Shown here piece after piece: positions 1-8,686 of a DNA stretch of 64,000 bases. The notes below the pieces were generated by a model. That model was not told the DNA's origin. It searched no databases and worked only from the letters and a program-made list of their open reading frames with translations. Origin of the DNA: Ferruginibacter sp. (lineage in GTDB: Bacteria > Bacteroidota > Bacteroidia > Chitinophagales > Chitinophagaceae); the NCBI GenBank assembly GCA_025963635.1, contig JAOQAK010000063.1, positions 186,001 to 250,000 on the forward strand. Direction: 5' to 3'. The position numbers and the translations under genes are program-made. Numbering within the stretch: position 1 is the stretch's first letter; every line of letters begins with the position of its first letter.

Positions 1-455
1 ATATTGTTACGCTCTTTAAGATTGGTAAGCAATGCCTTGTTGGTGAGTGCATTAAAATAGTATTCCTGTTCGAAACATGTTTTAATGGCTTCATATATGA
101 TCTCGCTATCGCTAGTTTTGCTTAGATAACTATTGGCACCCAGTTCCATTAGTTTAGTGATCATGCTGTGATCATCCATCATCGTAAGCATAATCACTTT
201 AATTTGGGGCCAGTTCTTTTTTATTTCCGGGAGTGCTCCTATTCCATCCATTACGGGCATTTGTATATCAAGCAAAATAACATCTGGCTGTATCATTTTG
301 AGCATGTTTAACAAATGCATGCCATTGTCTGCTTCCGCAATTATTTTGATATCTTTTTTCGAACTTAAAGCCGTTTTTACACCGGCACGATATAATACAT
401 GATCGTCTGCTATCAATACCTTGATGGGTTCCAAATTTGTTTCGCTAACTGACAT
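1..455 (-). CDS. NarL-type response regulator, 3' end cut by window (RR-A)
   Basis: Translating leftward from the ATG at 455 gives an open frame to the window edge. The first ~125 residues are a receiver domain: acidic pair in LIADDH, phospho-acceptor Asp63 in ILLDIQMP, Thr in IMLTMMDDH and Lys in YLSKTSD. The C-terminal LuxR-type helix-turn-helix expected for this family lies outside the window. It closely resembles the regulator at 3054-3719 (both have LTM-DDH-MI-K-ME-GAN and YFN-L-NKA), so the two are paralogues. It points away from the membrane protein/kinase/regulator trio starting at 793. Function inferred: DNA-binding output of a HisKA_3 kinase. Partner not provable here. Confidence 0.9.
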   Translation of the reverse strand, partial: MSVSETNLEPIKVLIADDHVLYRAGVKTALSSKKDIKIIAEADNGMHLLNMLKMIQPDVILLDIQMPVMDGIGALPEIKKNWPQIKVIMLTMMDDHSMITKLMELGANSYLSKTSDSEIIYEAIKTCFEQEYYFNALTNKALLTNLKERNN

Positions 456-792
456 ATGGTTTGTGGTTAATTCAGAGGGAATTTACTAGATATTTGTGCA
501 AGTTCGGTTATTTTAGTCAATATATGTAAGGATAATTACTATCAATTCTTTTAGGGGAAGCACTATGTAATGGTTGTGAAAAAATCAAACGAGGCACAAA
601 GAGTTGTTAGATATTTGGAAGTAACCAACTGCTTTCATAACAGTAATTCCATATATAAACCAGATTGGATTGGATTGGATTTTCAGGCACCGGGTGGATA
701 ACCAACCGGCGCCAAAATATCCATTTAAAACAAGAAGGGTACGGACAAATACGGGATAGATTGAAACTATTATGTAAATCTCTTTAATTCGA
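456..792. other. Divergent intergenic region between RR-A and membrane sensor 1
   Basis: These 337 AT-rich bases must hold the promoters of the leftward RR-A gene and the rightward sensor-kinase-regulator trio. I see three tandem ATTGG units at 664-678 and no convincing coding frame. No TTTG-N19-TANNTTTG promoter was identified by eye. Confidence 0.5.
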
Positions 793-1542
793 TTGGCAAA
801 TACAAGGGAAAAACAACCGATTATTCAGTGGCTTTTCTTTTATTTTTATATCGGTATTTGTGATACATTGTACCCGCTTATGAAATTAAATTTTTTTGAT
901 AGCCTTTTATTTTTTCAGTGGGCATGTATGATAGCATCCGCGACGATTTCTTTAAAGCTTATTGGAAATAAGCGTACTCCTGAGTATATGAATAAATTCT
1001 ATTTGTATTCTTTAATAGCTGGCGTGTATAGTATATATGCCATTTCTCAAAAATATTTTCATTTTACTAGTAAGCATACATTGGATCTTTTTGGAACCGT
1101 TCTATTAATCTTTCACTTTATTTTTTTAAGCTCTTTTATTTACGGGGTTTTACCAAATAAAAAACTTTCATTTTTAAGTAAATTGATGTTTACATCACTC
1201 CTAATAGCCGTTATATTTTTTATATTTATAGATAATATATACATTGCTATTGCTTTGACAAACTTTAGTTTGGTGGTATTTTGTTGCTTTTATTATTTGC
1301 AATTATTTGAGAAAATGCCTTCTGTAATATTGTTGAAAGAACCGTCATTTTGGGTAATCAACGGAATTTTTTTTTGTATGTGCGCAACTATTCCTGTTTA
1401 TTCCTTGAGAGATTATTTTTTTACCAATTATCCTTATGACTTATTTTTAACTATAGGATGTATTATTTCTTTCTCATATGGCATGATGCATTTATTTTTT
1501 ATCAAAGCTTACCTATGCTCAACCAGTCTCCCCAAAGCATAA
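793..1542 (+). CDS. Multi-pass membrane sensor-like protein 1, partner of the adjacent kinase
   Basis: A 249-residue, very hydrophobic protein with about seven or eight predicted membrane spans (roughly residues 10-28, 36-57, 69-86, 98-118, 131-170, 187-206, 217-238) and no soluble domain. The frame opens with TTG at 793; the true start could be there or at a later Met. It overlaps the kinase gene by 28 bases, implying translational coupling. Near the C-terminus an EPSFWVINGI stretch matches ATFWIAVGF in the protein at 4405-5067, which has the same position relative to a kinase. I do not recognise a named family. The inference that it is the sensory half of a split receptor kinase rests on context and topology only. 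Confidence 0.75.
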   Translation: MANTREKQPIIQWLFFYFYIGICDTLYPLMKLNFFDSLLFFQWACMIASATISLKLIGNKRTPEYMNKFYLYSLIAGVYSIYAISQKYFHFTSKHTLDLFGTVLLIFHFIFLSSFIYGVLPNKKLSFLSKLMFTSLLIAVIFFIFIDNIYIAIALTNFSLVVFCCFYYLQLFEKMPSVILLKEPSFWVINGIFFCMCATIPVYSLRDYFFTNYPYDLFLTIGCIISFSYGMMHLFFIKAYLCSTSLPKA

Positions 1543-2330
1543 TTATTTTTACGATCAGCGTGGTTTTAATAATGATTATGTTTTGTTCATTCATCGTAAC
1601 GATCATCTATCGTTACCAGCAAAAGCAAAATATATATTTTAAAGAGCTGGAAGCACTTAAGGTAACCCATGAAACCGATTTATTGAAAGCAAGGCTTGAG
1701 ATGCAGGAATATACATTTCAACATGTATCCAGGGAGATCCACGATAATATCGGACAAAAGCTATCTCTTGCAAAACTTTATTTAAATACCATTACTGATT
1801 CAATAATTAATCCAAGACCTATCCAGGTAGATAATTCCGTGGGGATAATCGCAGAGGTAATCATAGACCTGAGTGATATTGCAAGAAGCATGAGTTCTGA
1901 AATAATTTTAGACAAGGGCCTGGTGAATGGAGTAGAATTTGAAGTAGCACAATTGCAAAAATCCGGTATTTATGAAATAGATTTGGTGATTAGTGGTAAC
2001 CCCATCTTCTTTGATTTTAAAAAAGAAATAATAGTTTTCAGAATTATCCAGGAGTCGTTACACAATATCATGAAGCATGCAGAAGCATCGGAAATAAATA
2101 TAAGTTTGCACTACAGTGCTAACCAGCTTCTGCTCAGCATCACCGATAATGGAAAAGGATTCGTGAAAGATGCAAAAAAACATGGTATCGGGTTAACCAA
2201 TATACGCAGGAGAGTCTCATTGCTGGAAGGCGAACTTTCGATAAATAGTAGTAAAGACGGTACTCAGTTAATTACAACACTCCCCATTAAGCAAATCAAT
2301 AATGATGAAAACGATCCTTTTAGTAGATGA
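1515..2330 (+). CDS. Sensor histidine kinase, HisKA_3/NarX type, single TM
   Basis: A 271-residue kinase. Start chosen at ATG 1515 because the upstream extension to 1458 lies inside the membrane-protein gene and adds nothing kinase-like. One TM helix at residues ~8-33, a short coiled-coil linker, then the HisKA_3 phospho-acceptor box REIHDNIGQKLSLAKL with His76. The HATPase domain has the N-box (ESLHNIMKHA) and the G-boxes DNGKGF and GIGLTNIRRR. There is no extracytoplasmic sensory domain, so input probably comes from the membrane protein encoded immediately upstream. The 3' end overlaps the response regulator gene by 29 bases, so the three genes form one translationally coupled unit. Confidence 0.93.
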   Translation: MLNQSPQSIIIFTISVVLIMIMFCSFIVTIIYRYQQKQNIYFKELEALKVTHETDLLKARLEMQEYTFQHVSREIHDNIGQKLSLAKLYLNTITDSIINPRPIQVDNSVGIIAEVIIDLSDIARSMSSEIILDKGLVNGVEFEVAQLQKSGIYEIDLVISGNPIFFDFKKEIIVFRIIQESLHNIMKHAEASEINISLHYSANQLLLSITDNGKGFVKDAKKHGIGLTNIRRRVSLLEGELSINSSKDGTQLITTLPIKQINNDENDPFSR

Positions 2331-2952
2331 CCATATATTAATCCGGAATGCACTGGCATCCCTGATTAATACTTTTCCAGGATATAATGTAAGTCATATG
2401 GCTGGTAATGGAATGGAAGTGATCAAAATAATTGAAAAGGGATTTATTCCTGATATAGTGATCCTCGATCTGAACATGCCGGAAATGGATGGATCTGAAA
2501 CGGCTCAATGGTTGTACAATAATCATCCAAAGATGAAAATAATTGTGCTTACGATGTTTGATTCGGAAATAGCGCTGATCCGATTATTACAGGTAGGTGT
2601 ACGAGGGTTCCTGAAGAAGGATATTCACCCCGAAGAATTAAAGCTTGCCATTCAAATTGTAGCGAGAGATGGATTTTATCACTCACACCAGGTAACCGGT
2701 AAACTTGGCTCCTTGTTCCTGAAAACCAACGAAAGCCCGACATTTATCGAAAGAGCCATTTTAAGTGAGACTGAGATCAATTTCTTAAAATTGGCCACCA
2801 CAGAAAATACTTATAAGCAAATTGCTGTAACCATGAACCTTACGCCCAGGGTCATTGATAATTTTCGGGATCAACTGTTTGATAAACTCAATATAAAAAG
2901 CCGTGTAGGGTTGGCTATTTACGCCTTAAAAAATGGGCTGGTTACTTTCTAA
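2302..2952 (+). CDS. NarL-type response regulator (RR-B)
   Basis: A 216-residue regulator with a receiver domain (LVDDH; phospho-acceptor Asp56 in VILDLNMP; Thr in IVLTMFDS; Lys in GFLKKDI) and a C-terminal LuxR/NarL helix-turn-helix from about residue 150 (LSETEINFLKL, then PRVIDNFRDQLFDKLNIKS). Two consecutive ATGs (2302 and 2305) both fit. It overlaps the kinase gene and is presumably its cognate partner. It is the most divergent of the four regulators in this region: after the receiver it has FYHSHQVTGK where the others share a FY-N-(V/T)NK motif, so it may bind a different site. Confidence 0.93.
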   Translation: MMKTILLVDDHILIRNALASLINTFPGYNVSHMAGNGMEVIKIIEKGFIPDIVILDLNMPEMDGSETAQWLYNNHPKMKIIVLTMFDSEIALIRLLQVGVRGFLKKDIHPEELKLAIQIVARDGFYHSHQVTGKLGSLFLKTNESPTFIERAILSETEINFLKLATTENTYKQIAVTMNLTPRVIDNFRDQLFDKLNIKSRVGLAIYALKNGLVTF

Positions 2953-3053
2953 TGCGTGGCGAGCCATTGAACAACTCAACTGTTTATTATGCCGCTCACT
3001 CCAAATGAGCAGGTCCAGGTAATTGATGAACGGTGGATAACAAGAAATATTAC

Positions 3054-3719
3054 TCATTCAATGAGTTTATTACGCATTCCGTACATCAGAAGCCCACCAA
3101 TTGTTTTTGCATTAACTTTTGTTTTCATATTCTGACGGATAGTTTCGATCGTACGCGGACTTAGAAATATCACTTTTGAAATCTCTTCGGTTGTTTTATC
3201 TTCTGCAAGTAATTGCAATATCTTAATTTCTTTCTCGTTAAAATGTATAGCGATATTGGTACCATAATGCTGGCGAACATTCTTTTTTGCCATTAGCTTA
3301 CCCATCACCGCCTTATTAACCAGATCGTTAAAATAAAAATCTTCGTTCATACAGGTCAGTATTGCCTCGTAAATTTCGTCGGGATCAGTGGTCTTGGTTA
3401 GGTAAGCATTTGCGCCCATTTCCATCATTTTGCTGATCATCTGGTGATCATCATACATCGTGAGCACTATTATTTTGATGTCTTCATATTCTTTGCGGAT
3501 CAATTCAATGCCGTTAATCCCGTCAATTTCAGGCATTCTTATATCCATTAACAGCACATCAGGCTTTTTAATGGCTATTTTGTGCATCATATCCTTGCCG
3601 TTTTCCGCCTCCCAGATCATTCTTAGATTCTCCCTGCCGGACAAAGCCATCTTAATCCCATCACGAAATATCTTGTGATCATCCGCAATTGCAATTTTAA
3701 TTAAATAGTCGGCTGCCAT
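3054..3719 (-). CDS. NarL-type response regulator (RR-C)
   Basis: A 221-residue regulator. The frame extends to a TTG at 3725, but ATG at 3719 is preferred. Receiver domain with IADDH, phospho-acceptor Asp59 in LLMDIRMP, Thr in IVLTMYDDH and Lys in YLTKTTD. The LuxR-type helix-turn-helix occupies ~155-221 (FNEKEIKILQLL, SPRTIETIRQNMKTKVNAK). It is a close paralogue of the regulator cut by the left window edge. It is transcribed convergently with RR-B and divergently from the second membrane sensor, across a 685-base spacer. Orphan by position; it may serve either neighbouring kinase. Confidence 0.93.
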   Translation of the reverse strand: MAADYLIKIAIADDHKIFRDGIKMALSGRENLRMIWEAENGKDMMHKIAIKKPDVLLMDIRMPEIDGINGIELIRKEYEDIKIIVLTMYDDHQMISKMMEMGANAYLTKTTDPDEIYEAILTCMNEDFYFNDLVNKAVMGKLMAKKNVRQHYGTNIAIHFNEKEIKILQLLAEDKTTEEISKVIFLSPRTIETIRQNMKTKVNAKTIGGLLMYGMRNKLIE

Positions 3720-4404
3720 AGACAAAAATATTGGAGGGTTTATTACTTAAATAAAAGTAAGCCATTAATTATAGTTTAACGTCAAGTAAAAATGTATTTT
3801 AAATATTTTTTTCTTTAAGATAAGAAAGAGAAACTTCTTCAAATTTACAACGTTTTTATTTTTATCATATTGCGTAGTGGCACTTCGTAGTTTTACGCTT
3901 ACAATAACGTCTATCCCCATTGTTAAAAATACTTTTACTATAAGGACAATTACATTAAAATGCTTACAAATATTGATAAAATCGAATCGAACGCGTGTTT
4001 AGGCCTAAAACGAACAGTATGAACACTATATTTCTGAATAGTATTTTTACTATTATCAATAGTTAATCTACCCATGTTTGAAACAGCATAATACGAAGTA
4101 TATCTCCTCAACCCTCCGAGCATCGTCGATTTTAAGGCATCAAATACATTAATAGTTTAAATAAACCCCTTGCAGAAGCAGCCAATTTGAAGCAAGTTTA
4201 CATCGAAACTATTAATTAAACCTCTAAACAAAATCAATCATGGGACATCAATGGGATATTCTTGAAGTTAACTTATTCTAGAAAATAAAGTAGGCAAGTA
4301 GTTTTTATTTTATAAATTCGTTTTTTATCTTTAAAAGCGCTTTTATAAATTCATTATCTACTTATATTATTTATTTATCTGAATCTCTGCCTTTTATCTT
4401 TTGT
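3720..4404. promoter_or_regulatory. Long divergent spacer with palindromes, between RR-C and sensor 2
   Basis: A 685-base AT-rich region without a credible gene. It contains a 12-bp perfect palindrome TTTAGGCCTAAA at 3998-4009 and a 7-bp inverted repeat AATAGTA/TACTATT with a 4-base loop at 4037-4054, about 30 bases further on. Related ACTAT/ATAGT words recur nearby. Inverted heptamers are the usual binding form of NarL-family dimers, so these are candidate operators for the flanking regulators, but this is inference. A 13-codon ORF at 4240-4281 is too short to support. Confidence 0.4.
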
Positions 4405-5067
4405 ATGTATTTCTTAAGAAAAAATACCTTAAAAGATTTAAAGGTATTTTTTGTTTATACCATCTTGCTGTTTATTTCAATAATATCTGTACTTACTTTT
4501 CGTTTTGTTTTTCAGTCGTATGACTTGTACATATTGTTTTACAGATTTTTCATCGTTGGAGAATTTGCGCTTATTTCGCACTTTTTTGCGTTTAACATCA
4601 TGCAAATAAGGCTAAAAAAATTAATAAAGTTTTTAATTGTACCGTTTTCTATTTTTTCTATATACGACTATATCACTTCTTTCGGTAAGCCTTTTACTTT
4701 CTATCCCTTAGTTCTCGAATGTTTATTATTTCCTTTGATAATAATTCTATTTTTTTACGAGAGGATGAAATATATTACGAAAGCACCGATTTATCAATCC
4801 GCCACATTTTGGATAGCGGTGGGATTTTTGGTTTTTTCCACAGGCAATTTCTTCCTCTTTTTGTCGTCCAAATTACTTTTACAAGATCGTCAAAATATGG
4901 CTTTATATAACCATATTTATGACTTCTTTACTGTCCTTAAAAATATCTTTTTGTGCATAGCCATCAAATCTTCCAGAAATTCTAAAATCAATAATAATGA
5001 ATTTGAAGCAATCATTAATCTTCCCTTTGAAAATTTCACTTCTTTAAAAAATAAAGCTAACCTCTAA
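4405..5067 (+). CDS. Multi-pass membrane sensor-like protein 2, partner of the adjacent kinase
   Basis: A 220-residue protein with about six predicted TM spans (roughly residues 13-36, 42-66, 71-90, 98-117, 130-154, 166-187) followed by a polar 30-residue tail. It has no recognisable soluble domain. It ends 7 bases before the kinase start, the same arrangement as the pair at 793/1515, and shares with that protein a xFWIxxGF-like segment (ATFWIAVGF) in its penultimate helices. I read it as the sensory component of a split receptor kinase. Family unknown to me; sequence similarity to sensor 1 is weak outside the shared segment. Confidence 0.75.
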   Translation: MYFLRKNTLKDLKVFFVYTILLFISIISVLTFRFVFQSYDLYILFYRFFIVGEFALISHFFAFNIMQIRLKKLIKFLIVPFSIFSIYDYITSFGKPFTFYPLVLECLLFPLIIILFFYERMKYITKAPIYQSATFWIAVGFLVFSTGNFFLFLSSKLLLQDRQNMALYNHIYDFFTVLKNIFLCIAIKSSRNSKINNNEFEAIINLPFENFTSLKNKANL

Positions 5068-5074
5068 AACACCG

Positions 5075-5905
5075 ATGATTTTTTTACAAGCAAGTACAAA
5101 TATCTCTCCTGGCTTTACCTATATACTGTTATTTGGGACACTTGCAATGGTTAGTCTTACAGTTGGCATTGTATTTTTCGTAATCCTACACCAACGCAAA
5201 GTCATTCGCTTTAACAATCAGTTGAACAAATTAGAAGACGAAAAGCAGCAGATTCTACTAAATGCCTCAATCAAATACCAGGAAGAAGAAAGAAACCGCA
5301 TTGCCGCAGATCTGCATGATGACGTAGGGCCACTTCTGGCAACTGCAAGACTGTATCTGAATGAAAACCTCATCCACCAGGAGCCTGCTGCTCAATTACA
5401 ATCTATTTTCAGTGCAAAACAGATCATTGATGATGCTATTCAACTGATTCGGAATATCAGTCACAGCATGATGCCGCCAACACTCAAAAATTTTGGACTG
5501 GAAAGCGCGCTGAGTGATCTTTTTCAGAAAATAAATGGCAGCGGTACCTTAAATGCCAGTGTTCGTTTTCATGATTATCGCACCCGGCTAAAGCTTGACC
5601 AGGAATTATTGATATTCCGTATAATGCAGGAACTGGTTAATAATATCATCAAACATAGTAATGCCGGCTTTATACATCTTACCCAAAATGCCAATGCCAC
5701 GCACAGTTACCTGAGGCTTCATCATGATGGCCAGGGTATTGTTCAAACCGAATTTGACCGGCTTAACCATGTATCTACCGGCCTCGGATTAAAGAATATC
5801 GCCAGCCGTATTAAAGTTTTAAATGGCCGTATATTTTTTGAGATCGATCCCAGCCACACCTACTATAAAGTCACTTTAGAAATCCCCAAAGACACCACCG
5901 TTTAG
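5075..5905 (+). CDS. Sensor histidine kinase, HisKA_3/NarX type, single TM
   Basis: A 276-residue kinase: one TM helix at ~13-38, a short coiled coil, then HisKA_3 with phospho-acceptor His81 in RIAADLHDDVGPLLATARL. The HATPase domain shows NNIIKHSNAG and GLGLKNIASR; the D-G-x-G box is written here as HHDGQGI. ATG at 5075 is the only sensible start, 7 bases after the membrane-protein stop. With no periplasmic domain it likely depends on the preceding membrane protein for signal input. The cognate regulator is probably RR-D, 118 bases downstream. Confidence 0.93.
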   Translation: MIFLQASTNISPGFTYILLFGTLAMVSLTVGIVFFVILHQRKVIRFNNQLNKLEDEKQQILLNASIKYQEEERNRIAADLHDDVGPLLATARLYLNENLIHQEPAAQLQSIFSAKQIIDDAIQLIRNISHSMMPPTLKNFGLESALSDLFQKINGSGTLNASVRFHDYRTRLKLDQELLIFRIMQELVNNIIKHSNAGFIHLTQNANATHSYLRLHHDGQGIVQTEFDRLNHVSTGLGLKNIASRIKVLNGRIFFEIDPSHTYYKVTLEIPKDTTV

Positions 5906-6023
5906 TTCACTTAGTTAATGCGATGGAAGCACGGCCTGCCTCGATTGGCTGCGATTGCTTCTCCGTATATGGAAAACACCCAATCATACCAATATCTTTT
6001 CTTAAATTTGCAATCCCAATTGT

Positions 6024-6674
6024 ATGAGTTCAATTAAAGTAGCCATCGCAGACGACCATAAAATCTTCAGGAAAGGAGTTGTCCTTTCAATGCGGCCTTA
6101 TACAAATATTAAATTTGTAATGGAAGCAGAAAATGGTGAAGACCTCCTTGCAAAAATCCCTGAAGCGGCCCCCGATGTGGTGCTGTGCGACCTCAGGATG
6201 CCTGTTAAAGATGGTATCGACGCTACAAAACAGATCACAAAAGACTACCCGAACATCAGGGTAATTATTTTGACAATGTATGAAGATGAAAGATTCGTAG
6301 GACATTTAATGGATTGCGGAGCTGCCGGTTACCTTTTGAAAAGTACAGAGCCATCCGAGATTAAAAGAGCGATTATGGATGTAATGAGCACCGGCTTCTA
6401 TCTTAATCCATTTGTTAATAAAATTCTTATTAAGAAGAATTACAATAAACAGAAATTCAATCCCAACCTTAGCTCCGAAATTGTCATCAGCGAAAGAGAG
6501 AAGGAAGTGCTGACCCTGGTTTGTATGGAGTTTACAGCCGCTGAGATAGCATTAAAAATGAATATCAGCTCCCGTACCGTAGAAGCCATAAAAGACCGTT
6601 TAATGGAGCGCTTTGGAGTTAAAAACTCGGTGGGGCTTGTTTTTTATGCGATGAAAAATCAACTGCTCGATTAG
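6024..6674 (+). CDS. NarL-type response regulator (RR-D)
   Basis: A 216-residue regulator: receiver domain with IADDH, phospho-acceptor Asp56 in VVLCDLRMP, Thr in IILTMYED and Lys in GYLLKSTE; C-terminal LuxR helix-turn-helix (ISEREKEVLTLV, SSRTVEAIKDRLMERFGVKN). Its opening IKVAIADDHKIFRKG and the motif FYLNPFVNK ally it with RR-A and RR-C rather than with RR-B, which occupies the equivalent slot in the first trio. A 118-base gap separates it from the kinase gene, so it could have its own promoter. It is convergent with the deoxynucleoside kinase gene. Confidence 0.93.
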   Translation: MSSIKVAIADDHKIFRKGVVLSMRPYTNIKFVMEAENGEDLLAKIPEAAPDVVLCDLRMPVKDGIDATKQITKDYPNIRVIILTMYEDERFVGHLMDCGAAGYLLKSTEPSEIKRAIMDVMSTGFYLNPFVNKILIKKNYNKQKFNPNLSSEIVISEREKEVLTLVCMEFTAAEIALKMNISSRTVEAIKDRLMERFGVKNSVGLVFYAMKNQLLD

Positions 6675-6728
6675 ACATGGCTTGCTTTGATGCGCAATTC
6701 ATCATCCACAATTATCTTCCAACTACTA

Positions 6729-7364
6729 TTAAAAAAGCCCGAATAAAGTGGCATCTATTTTTGAAATGATCTGGCCCAAATGCTCTTCATTTTCTGCAAA
6801 CTTATTGTTATCCGCATCAATCACCAACAACGGCCCTTCCTTATAGGTTTCCACAAAATTGTTATAGTAATCGTTTAATTTTTTAAGATAATCCAACCGG
6901 ATATTCTCTTCATATTCCCTGCCGCGTTTCTGTATCTGTGCCACGAGCGTCGGAACTGATGCTTTTAAATAAATCAACAGGTCCGGGGGTTTGACCATTG
7001 ATTTCAAGGTTTCAAAAAATTTGTAATAATTATCAAAATCTCTCTTGCCCATCAATCCCATATCATGCAGGTTAGGAGCAAAGATATTAGCATCTTCATA
7101 AATTGTGCGGTCCTGTATAACAGTCTCGGTACCACGATCTATCTCCAGTAATTGCTTCAGGCGGCTGTTCAAGAAAAATATCTGCAGGTTAAAGCTCCAC
7201 CTTGGCATATCATCGTAAAAATCATTCAGATAGGGATTATGATCTACATCTTCAAACTGAGGGATCCACCTATAATGTTTGCTCAACATTTCTGTTAAGG
7301 TGGTTTTACCTGCGCCAATATTTCCGGCAACTGCGATGTGTTTTGGTTTTCTGGATTTAGCCAT
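6729..7364 (-). CDS. Deoxynucleoside kinase (deoxyadenosine/deoxyguanosine kinase family)
   Basis: A 211-residue kinase that phosphorylates deoxyribonucleosides for dNTP salvage in the cytoplasm. P-loop GNIGAGKTT at residues 14-22, the family DR-x(3)-ED motif as DRTIYEDANIF, an early FEDVDHNPYL acidic substrate-site segment, and an RGREYEENI lid region. Length matches bacterial dNKs. Substrate specificity (dA, dG or dC) cannot be read from sequence by eye. It lies 123 bases downstream of trpS on the same strand. Confidence 0.88.
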   Translation of the reverse strand: MAKSRKPKHIAVAGNIGAGKTTLTEMLSKHYRWIPQFEDVDHNPYLNDFYDDMPRWSFNLQIFFLNSRLKQLLEIDRGTETVIQDRTIYEDANIFAPNLHDMGLMGKRDFDNYYKFFETLKSMVKPPDLLIYLKASVPTLVAQIQKRGREYEENIRLDYLKKLNDYYNNFVETYKEGPLLVIDADNNKFAENEEHLGQIISKIDATLFGLF

Positions 7365-7487
7365 GGCGCCCCTCTAAAGGGTGATATTTAAAATTGATAG
7401 TAGATGTGGATTATAATGAAAGTCAGCAAACATAATATATTCATTTGGAAATAGATCATTGCACTTGCGCATGATAAATCTCATTCA

Positions 7488-8489
7488 TCAATAATTTAAA
7501 CCCATCGCCTCTCGTACAATCTGCATTGTTGCCCTTGCACTCTTCCTTGCCTTTTCTGCACCTTGCTCCATAACGGATTTTAAATATATTTCATCATTCA
7601 AAATAGTTTCCACCTTATTTCGGATGGGGGAAATGAAATTAACCATATCCTCTCCCAGTTGCTTTTTCATATCACCATATCGAATGGTGCAGTTGTTATA
7701 ATCTGCTTCATATTTCTCCACAATTTCCCTGCTGCTAACCAGTTCCATCAACAGGAAGATGTTTTCAATATATTCCGGCTTCTCCGAATTATTTTCCTTT
7801 GGACCGCTATCCGTTTTGGCTTTTAAAACTTTCTTCCTGATAACATCATCTTCATCTGCTAAAAAAAGCGTTGCCATCTGGTTTTCGCTTTTGCTCATCT
7901 TGCCGCTGCCATCGAGACTCGGAACTTTTACCAATACTTCGTTGTAATTAAATGCCTGCGGCTCGGGAAAGACATCACCATACCGGTGATTAAACCGGTT
8001 AACAAAATTCCTGGCCATTTCCAGGTGTTGTTCCTGGTCCTTTCCAACCGGTACATACTTTGCCCGGTGTAAAATAATATCTGCAGCCTGCAATACCGGA
8101 TAAGTTAGTAGCCCTGCATTGATGTTACCGGGATGTTGCCTGATTTTATCTTTGAAGGTTACAGTCTTTTCAAGCTCACCGGTATAAGCCAGCATATTGA
8201 GGTATAAATACAATTCTGAAGTTTCATACACCTGGCTTTGACAATACAATGCTACTTTGTCGGGGTTTAAACCACAGGCAATATTTTCAGCCAATACTCT
8301 TTGAACATTTCCCTTTAGATGTTTTGTGTCGGGATGGGTCGTAAGCGAATGCAGGTCTGCCACCATAAAATAACAATCAAAATCATCCTGCATTTTGATG
8401 TAGTTACGGATGGCACCAAAATAATTTCCCAGGTGCAAAAAACCAGTCGGCCGGATGCCACTCATTACTTTTTCTTTTTTCTCCCTCAT
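7488..8489 (-). CDS. trpS: Tryptophanyl-tRNA synthetase
   Basis: Class I aminoacyl-tRNA synthetase charging tRNA-Trp. The ATP-site signature appears as HLGNYFGA near residue 19 (HIGH equivalent) after the conserved SGIRPTG. The KMSKS loop is present exactly (GKMSKSENQ). Start placed at ATG 8489, giving 333 residues, the usual size; the frame runs on to 8567 but that extension has no synthetase character. The following gene on this strand is the deoxynucleoside kinase. Confidence 0.96.
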   Translation of the reverse strand: MREKKEKVMSGIRPTGFLHLGNYFGAIRNYIKMQDDFDCYFMVADLHSLTTHPDTKHLKGNVQRVLAENIACGLNPDKVALYCQSQVYETSELYLYLNMLAYTGELEKTVTFKDKIRQHPGNINAGLLTYPVLQAADIILHRAKYVPVGKDQEQHLEMARNFVNRFNHRYGDVFPEPQAFNYNEVLVKVPSLDGSGKMSKSENQMATLFLADEDDVIRKKVLKAKTDSGPKENNSEKPEYIENIFLLMELVSSREIVEKYEADYNNCTIRYGDMKKQLGEDMVNFISPIRNKVETILNDEIYLKSVMEQGAEKARKSARATMQIVREAMGLNY

Positions 8490-8686
8490 AAGGACGGCGA
8501 AGATAACAAAACTCGATTGTCTATGCGCCACACAGTTAGAATAATTCGTAGCCTTTTTAATAAACAATAAATAGAGCTTTTTCCCACAAGACCATTCCGT
8601 TTTCCTTTAACTAAATATGGCGCTTTCCCAGTGATCATTCATCTGAATATTGATTACATCTAACCTGAATCCATTATTTTTGTTTG

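Noticed and set aside
1458..1514. N-terminal extension of the first kinase frame
   Set aside because: Lies within the membrane-protein gene and adds no kinase sequence; ATG 1515 directly precedes the TM helix.
4240..4281. 13-codon ORF reading MGHQWDILEVNLF with a typical Bacteroidota leader before its ATG
   Set aside because: Too short to tell from chance, no family and no conserved context visible.
8675..8682. TATTTTTG box just before gatC
   Set aside because: Matches TANNTTTG but has no TTTG at the 19-base spacing, and would give an almost leaderless transcript.
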